Source of the DNA: Spirochaetia bacterium | GTDB taxonomy: Bacteria; Spirochaetota; Spirochaetia; CAKZLE01 | Assembly: GCA_021736385.1 (NCBI GenBank) | Contig: JAIPFY010000001.1 | Span: forward strand, 135,457 to 199,456 | Length of the DNA stretch: 64,000 nt | Direction of reading: 5' to 3' | Shown here: positions 1-7,583 of the stretch, piece by piece | Layout: every line of letters begins with the position of its first letter | Position numbering within the stretch: position 1 is the first letter of the stretch | The notes under the pieces: model-generated | What the model was told of the DNA's origin: nothing | Databases searched by the model: none | Seen by the model: only the letters and a program-made list of their open reading frames with translations | Made by a program: the position numbers and the translations under genes

Positions 1-114
1 TGTACATAAAAGTACACCATCCCATTTTCATATTCTCCATTTGAGCATACAAACCTTCATTCTAAGCACTTTAAACATAGATTAGGGGGTAATTCTAAAC
101 AATTTTCTTTCATC

Positions 115-133
115 AATACCGATCGCCGGTATT
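115..133 (-). terminator. Weak hairpin at the end of the integrase gene
   Basis: AATACCG (115-121) and CGGTATT (127-133) form a perfect 7-bp stem with a 5-nt loop overlapping the integrase stop codon. No clear T-run follows on the minus strand, so termination here is a guess. Confidence 0.3.
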
Positions 134-1280
134 AAGATCTTTTCTCAATCACTTCCCGGGCCGGCTGCAGCTGATTCAGGATATCTTCCGGTGTCCTGTG
201 ATCATATTCCTTCCTGAAGCTGGTATGGGCCATGAGCTCCAGGAGAATCTTCTGGTCCACATTACCTGCCAGATGAGTCTCGAAGGAATGCCGCAGTGAA
301 TACTGAGTCCTTCCGTTGAGCAATATTCCTGCTCGGGACATCGATAATCGTAAATGTTTGTTTGCCGTGTCCGGGATGATCGGCCTACCCTGTTTTACTT
401 GGAACAGAAGGTCGTTCCCTGCTATAGGAGCATCATCTAGAAGCTTGTGAATCTGTTTCATAGCCTGATCTGACAATAACCCTACTTTATACTTGAAACC
501 TTTATCTGACGTCTTAATGCGATCCTTCACGGCAGCAGTTCGATAATCAATGCTCCTTTCAGTATAGACACCCTGATATTTCTCACTGATGTTCGAAGGA
601 CTGAGGGCCGCAACCTCTCCTGGTCGGAAGCCCGTATCCCGCATCACCAAGAAATAGGCAGCCCACATTCGGGATCCCCATATCCTCAGCAGATCCTGTT
701 CGTTCCTTGGGAACATCTTGAACAGTTCGATATCCGTAAACGGGTCCCGTCTTACATGCTCTGCAGTGATTTCCTTTACGTTCAAAGCCGGGTTATCTTT
801 GATATATCGTTGCCGCTTTGCTTCCTGCAGTACCATCCGAAAGCAGAACAATACCTTGTTCTTTGAATCGTCAGAAAGCTCTGTACCATTCGTATGACTG
901 ACCAACTCAACAAACCAATCCTCTATCATTACATCTGAAATTGCAGACAGCAAAAACATCCCAAATCTCGGGATGATATAGTTATCAAGCCGACCCTGGT
1001 GAGCTTTGTAGTAATGGTCAGAGTAGAACTTTTTACGCTTTTCATTCCGCTTCCGGTAGCCTTGTGAGTCCTCTGAGAAAAAGCCTGTAGCAAATTCTTT
1101 AAGGGTAACATCCTTCTTTGTAACTGTTGAACCAAGATCCTCTTTCAGCTTCCTTTCAGCCCATAGAACTGCTTCCGTGTGATTGTGCGTTTGGGTTGAG
1201 AACCACCTGCCAGGTATGTGGGCAAAAGAGACTTGGATAGCTCTACCTTTGCGGCTTATGAATTTATATTTACTTTTCAT
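132..1280 (-). CDS. Tyrosine recombinase / phage-type integrase
   Basis: A 382-residue site-specific recombinase of the tyrosine (lambda integrase) family, which cuts and rejoins DNA through a covalent Tyr-DNA link. The N-terminal half (about 60-165) looks like a SAM-like core-binding domain and the C-terminal half is the catalytic domain. Visible catalytic positions are Arg219 (TGFRPGEV), the box around Arg330 (YSLRHSF, with Tyr where many members have His), His352 (MAHTS) and the probable nucleophile Tyr359 (EYDHRT). It starts 125 bp from the 3' end of a tRNA-Leu gene, the usual site for such elements, so it probably serves an integrated element extending off the left edge. Translation appears leaderless: TATACT at 1287-1292 ends 6 nt before the ATG. 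The DNA is visibly more AT-rich than its neighbours, consistent with transfer. Family is certain; the element type is not known. Confidence 0.9.
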   Translation of the reverse strand: MKSKYKFISRKGRAIQVSFAHIPGRWFSTQTHNHTEAVLWAERKLKEDLGSTVTKKDVTLKEFATGFFSEDSQGYRKRNEKRKKFYSDHYYKAHQGRLDNYIIPRFGMFLLSAISDVMIEDWFVELVSHTNGTELSDDSKNKVLFCFRMVLQEAKRQRYIKDNPALNVKEITAEHVRRDPFTDIELFKMFPRNEQDLLRIWGSRMWAAYFLVMRDTGFRPGEVAALSPSNISEKYQGVYTERSIDYRTAAVKDRIKTSDKGFKYKVGLLSDQAMKQIHKLLDDAPIAGNDLLFQVKQGRPIIPDTANKHLRLSMSRAGILLNGRTQYSLRHSFETHLAGNVDQKILLELMAHTSFRKEYDHRTPEDILNQLQPAREVIEKRS

Positions 1281-1328
1281 ATGTTAAGTATAATGCAGCT
1301 TAATATATGTTGTAAAGACAGATTTTAC

Positions 1329-1345
1329 GTACACTTTTGCGTACA
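1329..1345 (-). repeat. TGTAC-type site between integrase and tRNA, with a partner at position 1
   Basis: The minus strand reads TGTACGCAAAAGTGTAC here. The plus strand at 1-16 reads TGTACATAAAAGTACA. The two share TGTAC-NN-AAAAGT, lie in opposite orientation and flank the integrase gene. They could be arm-type binding sites for the recombinase or operators. A looser match (TGTACAAAAAGTACC) near 34451 weakens the case for an element-specific motif. Confidence 0.3.
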
Positions 1346-1358
1346 ATTTAGGGTGTCT

Positions 1359-1389
1359 AAAAAAATAACTCCCTACATTGTAAGGAGTT
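1359..1389 (-). terminator. Intrinsic terminator of tRNA-Leu
   Basis: On the minus strand AACTCC pairs with GGAGTT, continued by a T-G wobble and TAC/GTA around an AAT loop, followed by seven T residues. It lies 16 bp beyond the 3' end of the tRNA and fits its terminator. Confidence 0.75.
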
Positions 1390-1404
1390 GAAAATAAATC
1401 TTGT

Positions 1405-1488
1405 TGCCCGAAAGAAGACTCGAACTTCCACGTCCTTGCGGACACTAGTCCCTGAAACTAGCGCGTCTACCAATTCCGCCATTCGGGC
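1405..1488 (-). tRNA. tRNA-Leu (anticodon CAG)
   Basis: A full cloverleaf of 84 nt can be drawn on the minus strand. The acceptor arm pairs GCCCGAA with TTCGGGC, followed by discriminator A. The anticodon stem pairs CTAGT with ACTAG around the loop TTCAGGG, giving anticodon CAG. There is a long variable arm (GTCCGCAAGGAC), as expected for class II tRNA-Leu, and the T-loop is GTTCGAGTC. The 3' CCA is not encoded. The gene has its own promoter (TTGACA, 16 bp, TATACT) and terminator. Its 3' end faces the adjacent integrase, so it is the likely attachment site of the element to the left; the repeated att core would lie outside the window. Confidence 0.95.
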
Positions 1489-1501
1489 TTGTGAGAGGAA
1501 T

Positions 1502-1529
1502 AGTATACCAGGAGTCTTCATCGTGTCAA
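1502..1529 (-). promoter_or_regulatory. Sigma-70 promoter of tRNA-Leu
   Basis: On the minus strand, TTGACA (1524-1529), 16 bp, then TATACT (1502-1507) preceded by TGG, an extended -10. The expected start lies a few nt before the tRNA at 1488. This is close to consensus, as is usual for a stable RNA gene. Confidence 0.75.
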
Positions 1530-1557
1530 TATGCTGGTGTGTTTTGTTGCCTGTTTT

Positions 1558-3693
1558 TCACTCTATGGTGAACGTCCCGGTATAGATGATATCTCTTGAA
1601 GAGGTCCCGAGCCGCAGCTCGAAGATACCAGGCTCTACGACCCAGCTGTGGGACACTGTATCGTAATACGAGAAAGCATCTTCATCGATGGTGATCTTCG
1701 AACCAATCTCCTCCCCCGGTTCCAGATGGACTTTGACAAACCCCTTCAACTCCTGTTCAGGCCTGAAGACTGAAGCCTCCTGATCATGGACATAGAGCTG
1801 TATGACCTCTGACCCTGCAGTATCGCCGGTATTCCGTACCTTGAACGTTATCTCCGCATGTCTGCCCGCTCCTGTCACTGCACCATCAGATATGACGAAC
1901 GTAGTATAGGAAAGACCGAACCCGAAGGGAAACAGCGGTTCGATACCATGGGTGTCAAGATGACGGTATCCGACCATCAACTGCTCGTTGTACGGCATGG
2001 GGGTCACTTTTCGTATCTTCGGATTCCCCTGCGGCCCTATGACTCTCATGATGTTCATGTGTTCAGGATGCCTGACATACCATCTGGCAGCTTCGATGTC
2101 CGAGTACTTCCTGACCATGGAGAACGGCAATCTCCCGGACGGGCAGACATCTCCGTAGATCACTCGTGCCACTGCATCCCCTGCCTGCTCCCCGAGATAC
2201 ATCACATGCAGCAGAGCCCCGACGGTATCGACCCAGGAGGAACACTCCATGTCACCGCCGCCATGCAGGACTACGATACACCGGCTGTTCACCGCTGCAG
2301 CCTGTTCGATGAGCCGCTCCTGAGCATGAGGGAGCCGATAGCTTCGGTCATACCCCTCACTCTCAGTCACCCGATCGAACCCTGCTGCGATGACTACCGC
2401 ATCAGCCTGCGCCAGATAGGGTATATCCTGGTCATCGATCAGACCCGAGATACTCTCTATATAGACTACCTCCGTCTCTACTGCATTGAGCCGCAGCGCA
2501 TCATAGATCCCGTGTATACGCCTTCGCTGAAGCATATAACTGGACCCGCCGCCTCCGGTGTTCGGCAGGAGTCCGTGAGGACCGATCACCGCGACACGTT
2601 CCAGGGCGTACCGATTCAACGGAAGGAGCCGGTTGTCGTTCTTCAGTACCACCACAGCCTCATCAGCACATCTGCTCACTGTATGCTGATGCCTCTTCGA
2701 CCGGGTCTGAGCCTGTGCATCGATCGCCGGCCTGTCGAAGATCCCCGTCCTGATGAACGCGTACAGCAGATCGAAGACCATCCGGTCCAGATCAGCCTCA
2801 GCGATCCTCTTCTGCTGCAGAGCCTGATGTATCCGCTTGCTCGAAAGCCATTTCGGTCCCGGCATCTCCAGATCAAGACCGTTTTTCACCGGTCCATCAG
2901 TACTGTAGAGCGAATTCCAATCAGACATGACAAACCCGTCAAAGCCCCAGGCCCCCCGAAGGACCTCCTGCAGCAGATAGGCATGCTCACTGGCATAGGT
3001 CCCATTGATCTGATTGTAGGCACTCATCACCCCGAGAGAACCACCCTGTAAGACGGCCTTTTTGAAAGCCGGCAGATAGATCTCATGGAGTGTTCGCTCA
3101 TCCACCACGGAATCGCTCTTATGACGGTCATAATCCGAGTTGTTGCAGGCAAAATGCTTCACCGTGGTGATCACACCCCTGCCCTGCACCCCCTGAATAT
3201 AGGAAGAGGCCATCTCACCTGCCAGATAGGGATCCTCTCCAAGATACTCGAAGTTCCTCCCGCAAGTTGGCACCCGTGCGATGTTGACCCCCGGTCCCAG
3301 GAGTATGGAGACACCCTGTGCCCGTGCCTCCTCACCGATGGCGTCCCCCACTTCTCTGATCAGCTCCCGATCCCAGGAGGCCGCCATGGCTACCGGGGCA
3401 GGATATGCGGTGGCTGCATCAAAACAGCGGACACCGGAGGTGGCATCTGAGGCATAGACGGTCGGGATCTTCAGGCGATCGATACCCCGAACCGCCAGAT
3501 CATCGTATCCGCTGATATAGGAGATCTTCTCCTCCAGCGTCATCTGTGTGACCAGATGGGCAGCACGTTCCTTCGGGGCGACTCTCTGCTCCTGCTGTGT
3601 ATCATGATCATGCACATCGGGCTGATCCTTATACATACCCAGAGCATGAGTGAGGACATACTGAAACAGTCTCTGCTGCAGTCTATCGAACAT
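1558..3693 (-). CDS. Beta-glucosidase, glycoside hydrolase family 3
   Basis: A GH3 glycosidase of 711 residues that probably releases glucose, or a related sugar, from the non-reducing end of beta-linked oligosaccharides. The N-terminal barrel has the family landmarks RNFEYLGEDPYLAGE and TVKHFACNN; the nucleophile is the Asp of GFVMSDW at about residue 258. The second alpha/beta domain follows, with TESEGYDR near its active-site face, and the C-terminus is a fibronectin III-like domain (FGFGLSYTTF onward). I chose the ATG at 3693 because GGAGG sits 5 nt upstream; an ATG ten codons earlier has no ribosome binding site. There is no signal peptide, so it is probably cytoplasmic and acts on imported oligosaccharides. 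The exact substrate cannot be read from the sequence. Confidence 0.9.
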   Translation of the reverse strand: MFDRLQQRLFQYVLTHALGMYKDQPDVHDHDTQQEQRVAPKERAAHLVTQMTLEEKISYISGYDDLAVRGIDRLKIPTVYASDATSGVRCFDAATAYPAPVAMAASWDRELIREVGDAIGEEARAQGVSILLGPGVNIARVPTCGRNFEYLGEDPYLAGEMASSYIQGVQGRGVITTVKHFACNNSDYDRHKSDSVVDERTLHEIYLPAFKKAVLQGGSLGVMSAYNQINGTYASEHAYLLQEVLRGAWGFDGFVMSDWNSLYSTDGPVKNGLDLEMPGPKWLSSKRIHQALQQKRIAEADLDRMVFDLLYAFIRTGIFDRPAIDAQAQTRSKRHQHTVSRCADEAVVVLKNDNRLLPLNRYALERVAVIGPHGLLPNTGGGGSSYMLQRRRIHGIYDALRLNAVETEVVYIESISGLIDDQDIPYLAQADAVVIAAGFDRVTESEGYDRSYRLPHAQERLIEQAAAVNSRCIVVLHGGGDMECSSWVDTVGALLHVMYLGEQAGDAVARVIYGDVCPSGRLPFSMVRKYSDIEAARWYVRHPEHMNIMRVIGPQGNPKIRKVTPMPYNEQLMVGYRHLDTHGIEPLFPFGFGLSYTTFVISDGAVTGAGRHAEITFKVRNTGDTAGSEVIQLYVHDQEASVFRPEQELKGFVKVHLEPGEEIGSKITIDEDAFSYYDTVSHSWVVEPGIFELRLGTSSRDIIYTGTFTIE

Positions 3694-3771
3694 GGGTACC
3701 TCCACGGCTCGGCTTCTACTCATATTCTACCACGCCTGCAGCCAATCGGGGTGAAACAAGTCAGGCTTATC

Positions 3772-3800
3772 TTGCAAATAAGCGAAAACATCACTACATT
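3772..3800 (+). promoter_or_regulatory. Promoter of a leaderless operon (YmdB-like gene)
   Basis: TTGCAA (3772-3777), 17 bp, TACATT (3795-3800). The ATG at 3807 is 6 nt beyond the -10, at the expected transcription start, and no Shine-Dalgarno sequence is present. Confidence 0.65.
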
Positions 3801-3806
3801 GAACGT

Positions 3807-4616
3807 ATGAGCATACGAATACTGGCCCTTGGAGAGATCGTCGGAAAACCGGGGATCTACACCATCAAAAGCGGATTGAAGAAGCTGAAACAGGAACAGC
3901 AGATAGACCTGGTCATCGCAAACGGCGAAGGGGCTACCGGCGGTTTCGGTATCGGCAAGAACCACTCGATCTACCTGAAGAAGATCGGGATAGACGTCAT
4001 CACCACCGGAGAGAAGACCTTCTACAAGAAAGACATGGTCGATCAGATCACTCGTGCCCCCTACATCCTGAGACCGGCGAACTATCCTCCGATGAACCCG
4101 GGGAGAGGGTGGAGGACCTTCAGGGTCGGTGACAAGGATGTTGCGGTACTCACCCTCCTGGGACAGTCCGAGTACTCACGGATCCACCTGAGCAACCCCT
4201 TCTCCTTCCTCGATATGATCCTCGAAAAGATCAGGACTGTCACCCCCTGGATCATCGTACAGTTCCATGCGGCGACCACCGCGGAGAAACGTGCGATGTT
4301 CTTCCATGCAGACGGACGGGTATCGGCGGTAGTCGGGACACACAACAAGGCCCTCACCGCCGATGCAGAAGTCTTCCCGAAGGGGACTGCGGTGATCACC
4401 GATAACGGCAGATGCGGATCCCAGATCAGCGTGGGAGGACTGGACCCCGAAGTGGAGATCCGAAAGTTCCTCACACAGATCCCTGAGCGGTCACAGGACT
4501 GCTGGGATGGACTCGAACTACAGGGAGTGATCATCACCCTCGCAGATGACGGTAGAGCAGAGAACATCGAGACCCTGCGCTACCCCATAGCTACCCCGCC
4601 GCAGGAGGCAAACTGA
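3807..4616 (+). CDS. YmdB/TIGR00282-like protein with altered metal site
   Basis: A 269-residue protein collinear with the YmdB family of metallophosphoesterases (2',3'-cyclic nucleotide phosphodiesterases in Bacillus). Family blocks are recognisable: GEIVGKPG, ANGEGATGG, LRPANYP, QFHAATTAEK, GTHNKALTAD and PKGTAVITDNG. Compared with my recollection of the family, five of the eight metal-binding positions differ: GD becomes GE (Glu10), NGEN becomes NGEG (Gly42), GNH becomes GEK (Glu69, Lys70), and THTH becomes THNK (Lys181). Glu41, His154 and His179 remain. It is therefore probably inactive as the usual two-metal phosphodiesterase, and may bind a ligand or partner instead. It heads an operon with RseC-like, phosphoesterase and ferredoxin genes. 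Family membership is secure; the loss of activity is inference. Confidence 0.8.
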   Translation: MSIRILALGEIVGKPGIYTIKSGLKKLKQEQQIDLVIANGEGATGGFGIGKNHSIYLKKIGIDVITTGEKTFYKKDMVDQITRAPYILRPANYPPMNPGRGWRTFRVGDKDVAVLTLLGQSEYSRIHLSNPFSFLDMILEKIRTVTPWIIVQFHAATTAEKRAMFFHADGRVSAVVGTHNKALTADAEVFPKGTAVITDNGRCGSQISVGGLDPEVEIRKFLTQIPERSQDCWDGLELQGVIITLADDGRAENIETLRYPIATPPQEAN

Positions 4617-4617
4617 T

Positions 4618-5040
4618 ATGACAGAGACCACACGGGTAATGAAAGTCAATGGACAGGAAGCTGTATTGGGCTGCATCACCTCGAGCTGTTCATCCTGTGC
4701 AGGGAACTCCTTCTGTAACGTGCAGGGTAAGACCTTCACCGCCATAAACCCCAAACGATTCCCCATACACGCAGGTGATACCGTAGAGGTCTACCTGCCG
4801 CCGGGAAAGACCATCGCATCCGGGTTCATGATCCTCATGTTCCCGCTGCTGCTGTTTCTTGCAGGCCTGCTGGGAATCCGGTTCTTCGTACCCGGTTCGA
4901 GTGAAGGGCTTCAGGCACTCGGCGGCTTTCTGGGAATGGCCGTAGGGTTCATGATCGGATACCTCTTCGGCAGGATCAAGAGCGCCTCCTACCAACCGGT
5001 CATCGTATCCCTGCACGGGATGGAGGATACTACGACATGA
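4618..5040 (+). CDS. RseC/MucC-like membrane protein
   Basis: A 140-residue protein with an N-terminal cysteine cluster (Cys19, Cys24, Cys27, Cys33 in GCITSSCSSCAGNSFC) and two membrane segments (about 63-85 and 100-118). This matches the RseC/MucC family, linked in other bacteria to Rnf electron transport and SoxR reduction. It starts one base after the stop of the YmdB-like gene and overlaps the next gene by ATGA, so it is translated within the operon. The cysteines suggest an iron-sulfur or redox role at the inner membrane. The ferredoxin-like gene two places downstream fits a redox theme, but the partner is not shown by the sequence. Confidence 0.75.
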   Translation: MTETTRVMKVNGQEAVLGCITSSCSSCAGNSFCNVQGKTFTAINPKRFPIHAGDTVEVYLPPGKTIASGFMILMFPLLLFLAGLLGIRFFVPGSSEGLQALGGFLGMAVGFMIGYLFGRIKSASYQPVIVSLHGMEDTTT

Positions 5041-5768
5041 AGGCAGCAGTTCTTTCTGATATCCACGCGAACCGCTATGCACTGGAAGCTGTCGCTGAAG
5101 ATCTCCGAAACGAACGGCCTGACATCATCTGCTTCCTTGGAGACATCGCACTGTTCGGGCTCTACCCGTCCCAGTGCCTGGAGCTGCTTCGAGCACTGCC
5201 CTGTGAGGTATGCATCAAAGGCAATACCGATGAGTTCTTCGAGTACTTCGCTGGTGTGAAGACCCCGCCGGAAGATGCACATGAAGCGTATCTCTACGAG
5301 CTCTACCGCTACAGTGCCCGGCAGCTGTCACCTGAAGATCTGAAACAGATCAGCAGCTGGAAGATCTTCGAGCAGCGGACCATCGAAGAGCACACCATCG
5401 GCTTCTGCCATGGGACCCCGCTGAACAACGACCAGGTATTCGCCCCGCAGCAGCTCTCCAGGACCGATGATCGCAAGATCAGACAACTGGGACTTGACCT
5501 GCTCTGTTTCGCCCACTCACACCGCCAGACAGAATACCTTCTGGGAAACACCCTCTGTATAAACTTCGGGGCAGTGGGCTATGCGTTTGACGGGACCACC
5601 ACAGCCAACTACGGGATCCTGGATATCCAGAAGGATCGCATACACCCGGTACAGAAGCATATCCCCTATGACGTAGATGCCTATATCAGAGATATCAGGT
5701 CAGAGGCGCCCCCGTTTGCCGATGACCTGATCCATATCCTGCAGTACGGCAGACCACCGGGAGGTTGA
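5037..5768 (+). CDS. Calcineurin-like metallophosphoesterase
   Basis: A 243-residue phosphoesterase with the metal-binding motifs of the calcineurin superfamily in order: SDIH (Asp8, His10), GD (Asp36), GNTD (Asn63, Thr where many members have His), CHG and AHSH. Members of this group hydrolyse phosphodiesters or small nucleotides; the substrate cannot be told here. Its ATG overlaps the stop of the RseC-like gene (ATGA), indicating translational coupling. Unlike the YmdB-like protein at the head of the operon, this enzyme keeps its metal ligands. Confidence 0.85.
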   Translation: MKAAVLSDIHANRYALEAVAEDLRNERPDIICFLGDIALFGLYPSQCLELLRALPCEVCIKGNTDEFFEYFAGVKTPPEDAHEAYLYELYRYSARQLSPEDLKQISSWKIFEQRTIEEHTIGFCHGTPLNNDQVFAPQQLSRTDDRKIRQLGLDLLCFAHSHRQTEYLLGNTLCINFGAVGYAFDGTTTANYGILDIQKDRIHPVQKHIPYDVDAYIRDIRSEAPPFADDLIHILQYGRPPGG

Positions 5769-5771
5769 CCT

Positions 5772-6584
5772 GTGAAACCTGAACACATACATATCATCTG
5801 CTACTCCCCGACCGGAGGCACCCTCACTGCCGCTCGTGCCGTTGCCTCCCGCTATCAGGGAGCCATCGTCACAGAGACAGATATCACCTCACCCTCCTTC
5901 TCTGCCGCAGAGACGACCATCCCTGATGCTGATCTGGTGATCCTCGGCACCCCGGTCTATGAAGCTACGGTACCCAGACCTGCGGTTGAACGACTGCGGC
6001 AGCTCTCCTGCAGCAGCACCCCTGCCGTCACCCTGGTCTCCTACGGGCAGATCGATTTCGGCTCCGCGCTGATCGATCTTGAACAGATCGCAGCAGCAAT
6101 GGGCCTGATACCGATACTCAGTGTGGCAGCCCCTGCAGAACACTCCCTCTCAACAGAGCAGGCGCCTCTGGGTCGCGGTAGACCCGATGAGCATGACCGG
6201 TATAACCTTGCCCATCTCTCACCACCAGCTTCGCCCACCCCAGTGGACAGGCAGCTGCTCCCGAGTCTCCTGCCCAGAGGCAGCGCACGAGTCCTCACCC
6301 GGGTCCCCCGGCGGGACCTGCAGCTGTGCACCTCCTGCGGACTGTGCGCACAAAGATGTCCGACTGCAGCGATCGATATCAGTACCCTTGCCATAGACAG
6401 CTCGAAGTGTCTCAGATGCTTTGCCTGTGTGAAGGCCTGTCCGGAACAGGCACGATCGATCTCCTATACCATACCGATACTCGTCAGATGGTTCTTTCAT
6501 CGGTACCATGAGAAAGAACGCACCCCCATCTGCTACCTGCCCGCAGGTAGCACCCTAAAAGACCTACCCACTTGGCTTCTATAA
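5772..6584 (+). CDS. EFR1-type flavodoxin/ferredoxin fusion
   Basis: A 270-residue protein with an N-terminal flavodoxin-like region (CYSPTGGTLTAA binds the FMN phosphate; LGTPVYEATVPRP follows) and a C-terminal pair of 4Fe-4S motifs: CTSCGLCAQRCP and CLRCFACVKACP. This arrangement is the EFR1 family of electron carriers common in anaerobes. The start is GTG at 5772, with GGAGG (5760-5764) 7 nt upstream. It is the last gene of the operon, 3 bp after the phosphoesterase. It probably shuttles low-potential electrons; the partner is unknown. Confidence 0.85.
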   Translation: MKPEHIHIICYSPTGGTLTAARAVASRYQGAIVTETDITSPSFSAAETTIPDADLVILGTPVYEATVPRPAVERLRQLSCSSTPAVTLVSYGQIDFGSALIDLEQIAAAMGLIPILSVAAPAEHSLSTEQAPLGRGRPDEHDRYNLAHLSPPASPTPVDRQLLPSLLPRGSARVLTRVPRRDLQLCTSCGLCAQRCPTAAIDISTLAIDSSKCLRCFACVKACPEQARSISYTIPILVRWFFHRYHEKERTPICYLPAGSTLKDLPTWLL

Positions 6585-6603
6585 CCTTTTATATAATATA
6601 TAA

Positions 6604-6632
6604 TTGATTATTTTATTTGTAATCATTACATT
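6604..6632 (+). promoter_or_regulatory. Peroxiredoxin promoter with PerR/Fur-like palindrome
   Basis: TTGATT (6604-6609), 17 bp, TACATT (6627-6632) forms a good promoter. Inside it lies the perfect palindrome TGTAATCATTACA (6618-6630), a 6-1-6 inverted repeat resembling PerR boxes. A bound repressor would cover the spacer and -10, which suits a peroxide-response gene. A second possible -10 (TATACT, 6661-6666) lacks a clear -35. Confidence 0.6.
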
Positions 6633-6731
6633 TCTGCTTCCCTTTCAACGTGTTTTGTTGTATACTATATCCATACACAAGAGCTGCACGACATGCACTG
6701 CTTGTGACACACAAGAATACGGAGGCTTCTC

Positions 6732-7385
6732 ATGGAAAGAGAATCAGGCAGCATGCCATTACTTGGAGACAAATTCCCCACATTGAATGTCCAGACCACT
6801 CACGGTCCTATGACCTTACCTGACGATATGAAGGGTTCATGGTTCGTACTGTTCAGCCATCCGGCTGACTTCACCCCCGTCTGTACCACAGAGTTCGTAG
6901 CGTTCCAGAAACGCGTAGACCAGTTTGACAAGTTGGGAGTCAAGCTCATCGGTCTCTCTGTCGATCAGATCTTCAGTCATATCAAATGGATCGAATGGAT
7001 CAAGGAACATCTGGATGTAGAGATCACCTTCCCGATCGTAGCTGCAAATGACACGATCGCCAATGCTCTTGGACTGCTTCATCCCGGAAAAGGGACGAAC
7101 ACCGTACGTGCGGTATATGTCGGAGACCCGAAAGGGAATATCAGACTGGTACTGTACTACCCCCAGGAGATCGGAAGAGATATGGATGAAGTCGTTCGAG
7201 CAGTGACAGCCCTGAAGCTCTCCGACGAGCAGAAGATCGCAGTACCTGCCGGCTGGCCGAAGAACGAACTGATCGGCGACCGTGTGATCATACCGCCTCC
7301 AAACAACGAGAAGGATGCGAAGAAGCGACTGGAGACCTACGAAGGGTACGACTGGTGGTTCTGCCACAAAGCCCTTGATGCATAA
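6732..7385 (+). CDS. Peroxiredoxin, Prx6/AhpC-TSA type
   Basis: A 217-residue thiol peroxidase that reduces hydrogen peroxide and organic peroxides. The peroxidatic Cys51 sits in [11 protein letters not shown], and the long C-terminal domain characteristic of the Prx6 group is present, ending in DWWFCHKAL with Cys211, a possible resolving cysteine. The ATG has GGAGG (6721-6725) 6 nt upstream. The gene stands alone, with a palindromic operator-like site in its promoter and an intrinsic terminator after it, so it is probably induced by peroxide. Useful to an anaerobe meeting air; the reductant is not encoded nearby. Confidence 0.93.
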   Translation: MERESGSMPLLGDKFPTLNVQTTHGPMTLPDDMKGSWFVLFSHPADFTPVCTTEFVAFQKRVDQFDKLGVKLIGLSVDQIFSHIKWIEWIKEHLDVEITFPIVAANDTIANALGLLHPGKGTNTVRAVYVGDPKGNIRLVLYYPQEIGRDMDEVVRAVTALKLSDEQKIAVPAGWPKNELIGDRVIIPPPNNEKDAKKRLETYEGYDWWFCHKALDA

Positions 7386-7461
7386 CCCTTCTCCTGCTAC
7401 AGGCTCTAACATGTGATCCTGTACTTACATTCCTCCTACTGATCATGTTTAGCTATACTTC

Positions 7462-7490
7462 AAAGGGATCCCCGTTGGGGATCCCTTTTC
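7462..7490 (+). terminator. Intrinsic terminator after the peroxiredoxin gene
   Basis: A 12-bp perfect stem (7462-7473 with 7477-7488) closed by the loop GTT, the right arm ending in TTT and followed by TCTCT. The stem is symmetrical enough to act on both strands. Confidence 0.9.
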
Positions 7491-7546
7491 TCTGTCCTGC
7501 TACGGTCAACAGGTCGCTTTTCACCGACAAATCACCCGTTTCATGA

Positions 7547-7575
7547 TTGCGCAAAGAACAGTGTTTCACTATACT
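7547..7575 (+). promoter_or_regulatory. Promoter of leaderless pyrG
   Basis: TTGCGC (7547-7552), 17 bp, TATACT (7570-7575). The ATG of pyrG at 7584 is 8 nt after the -10, so the mRNA should begin at or next to the start codon; there is no ribosome binding site. Confidence 0.7.
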
Positions 7576-7583
7576 TCTCATAC

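Noticed and set aside
1858-3051. Open frame of 397 codons opposite the GH3 gene
   Set aside because: No recognisable motif; fully inside a conserved gene on the other strand.
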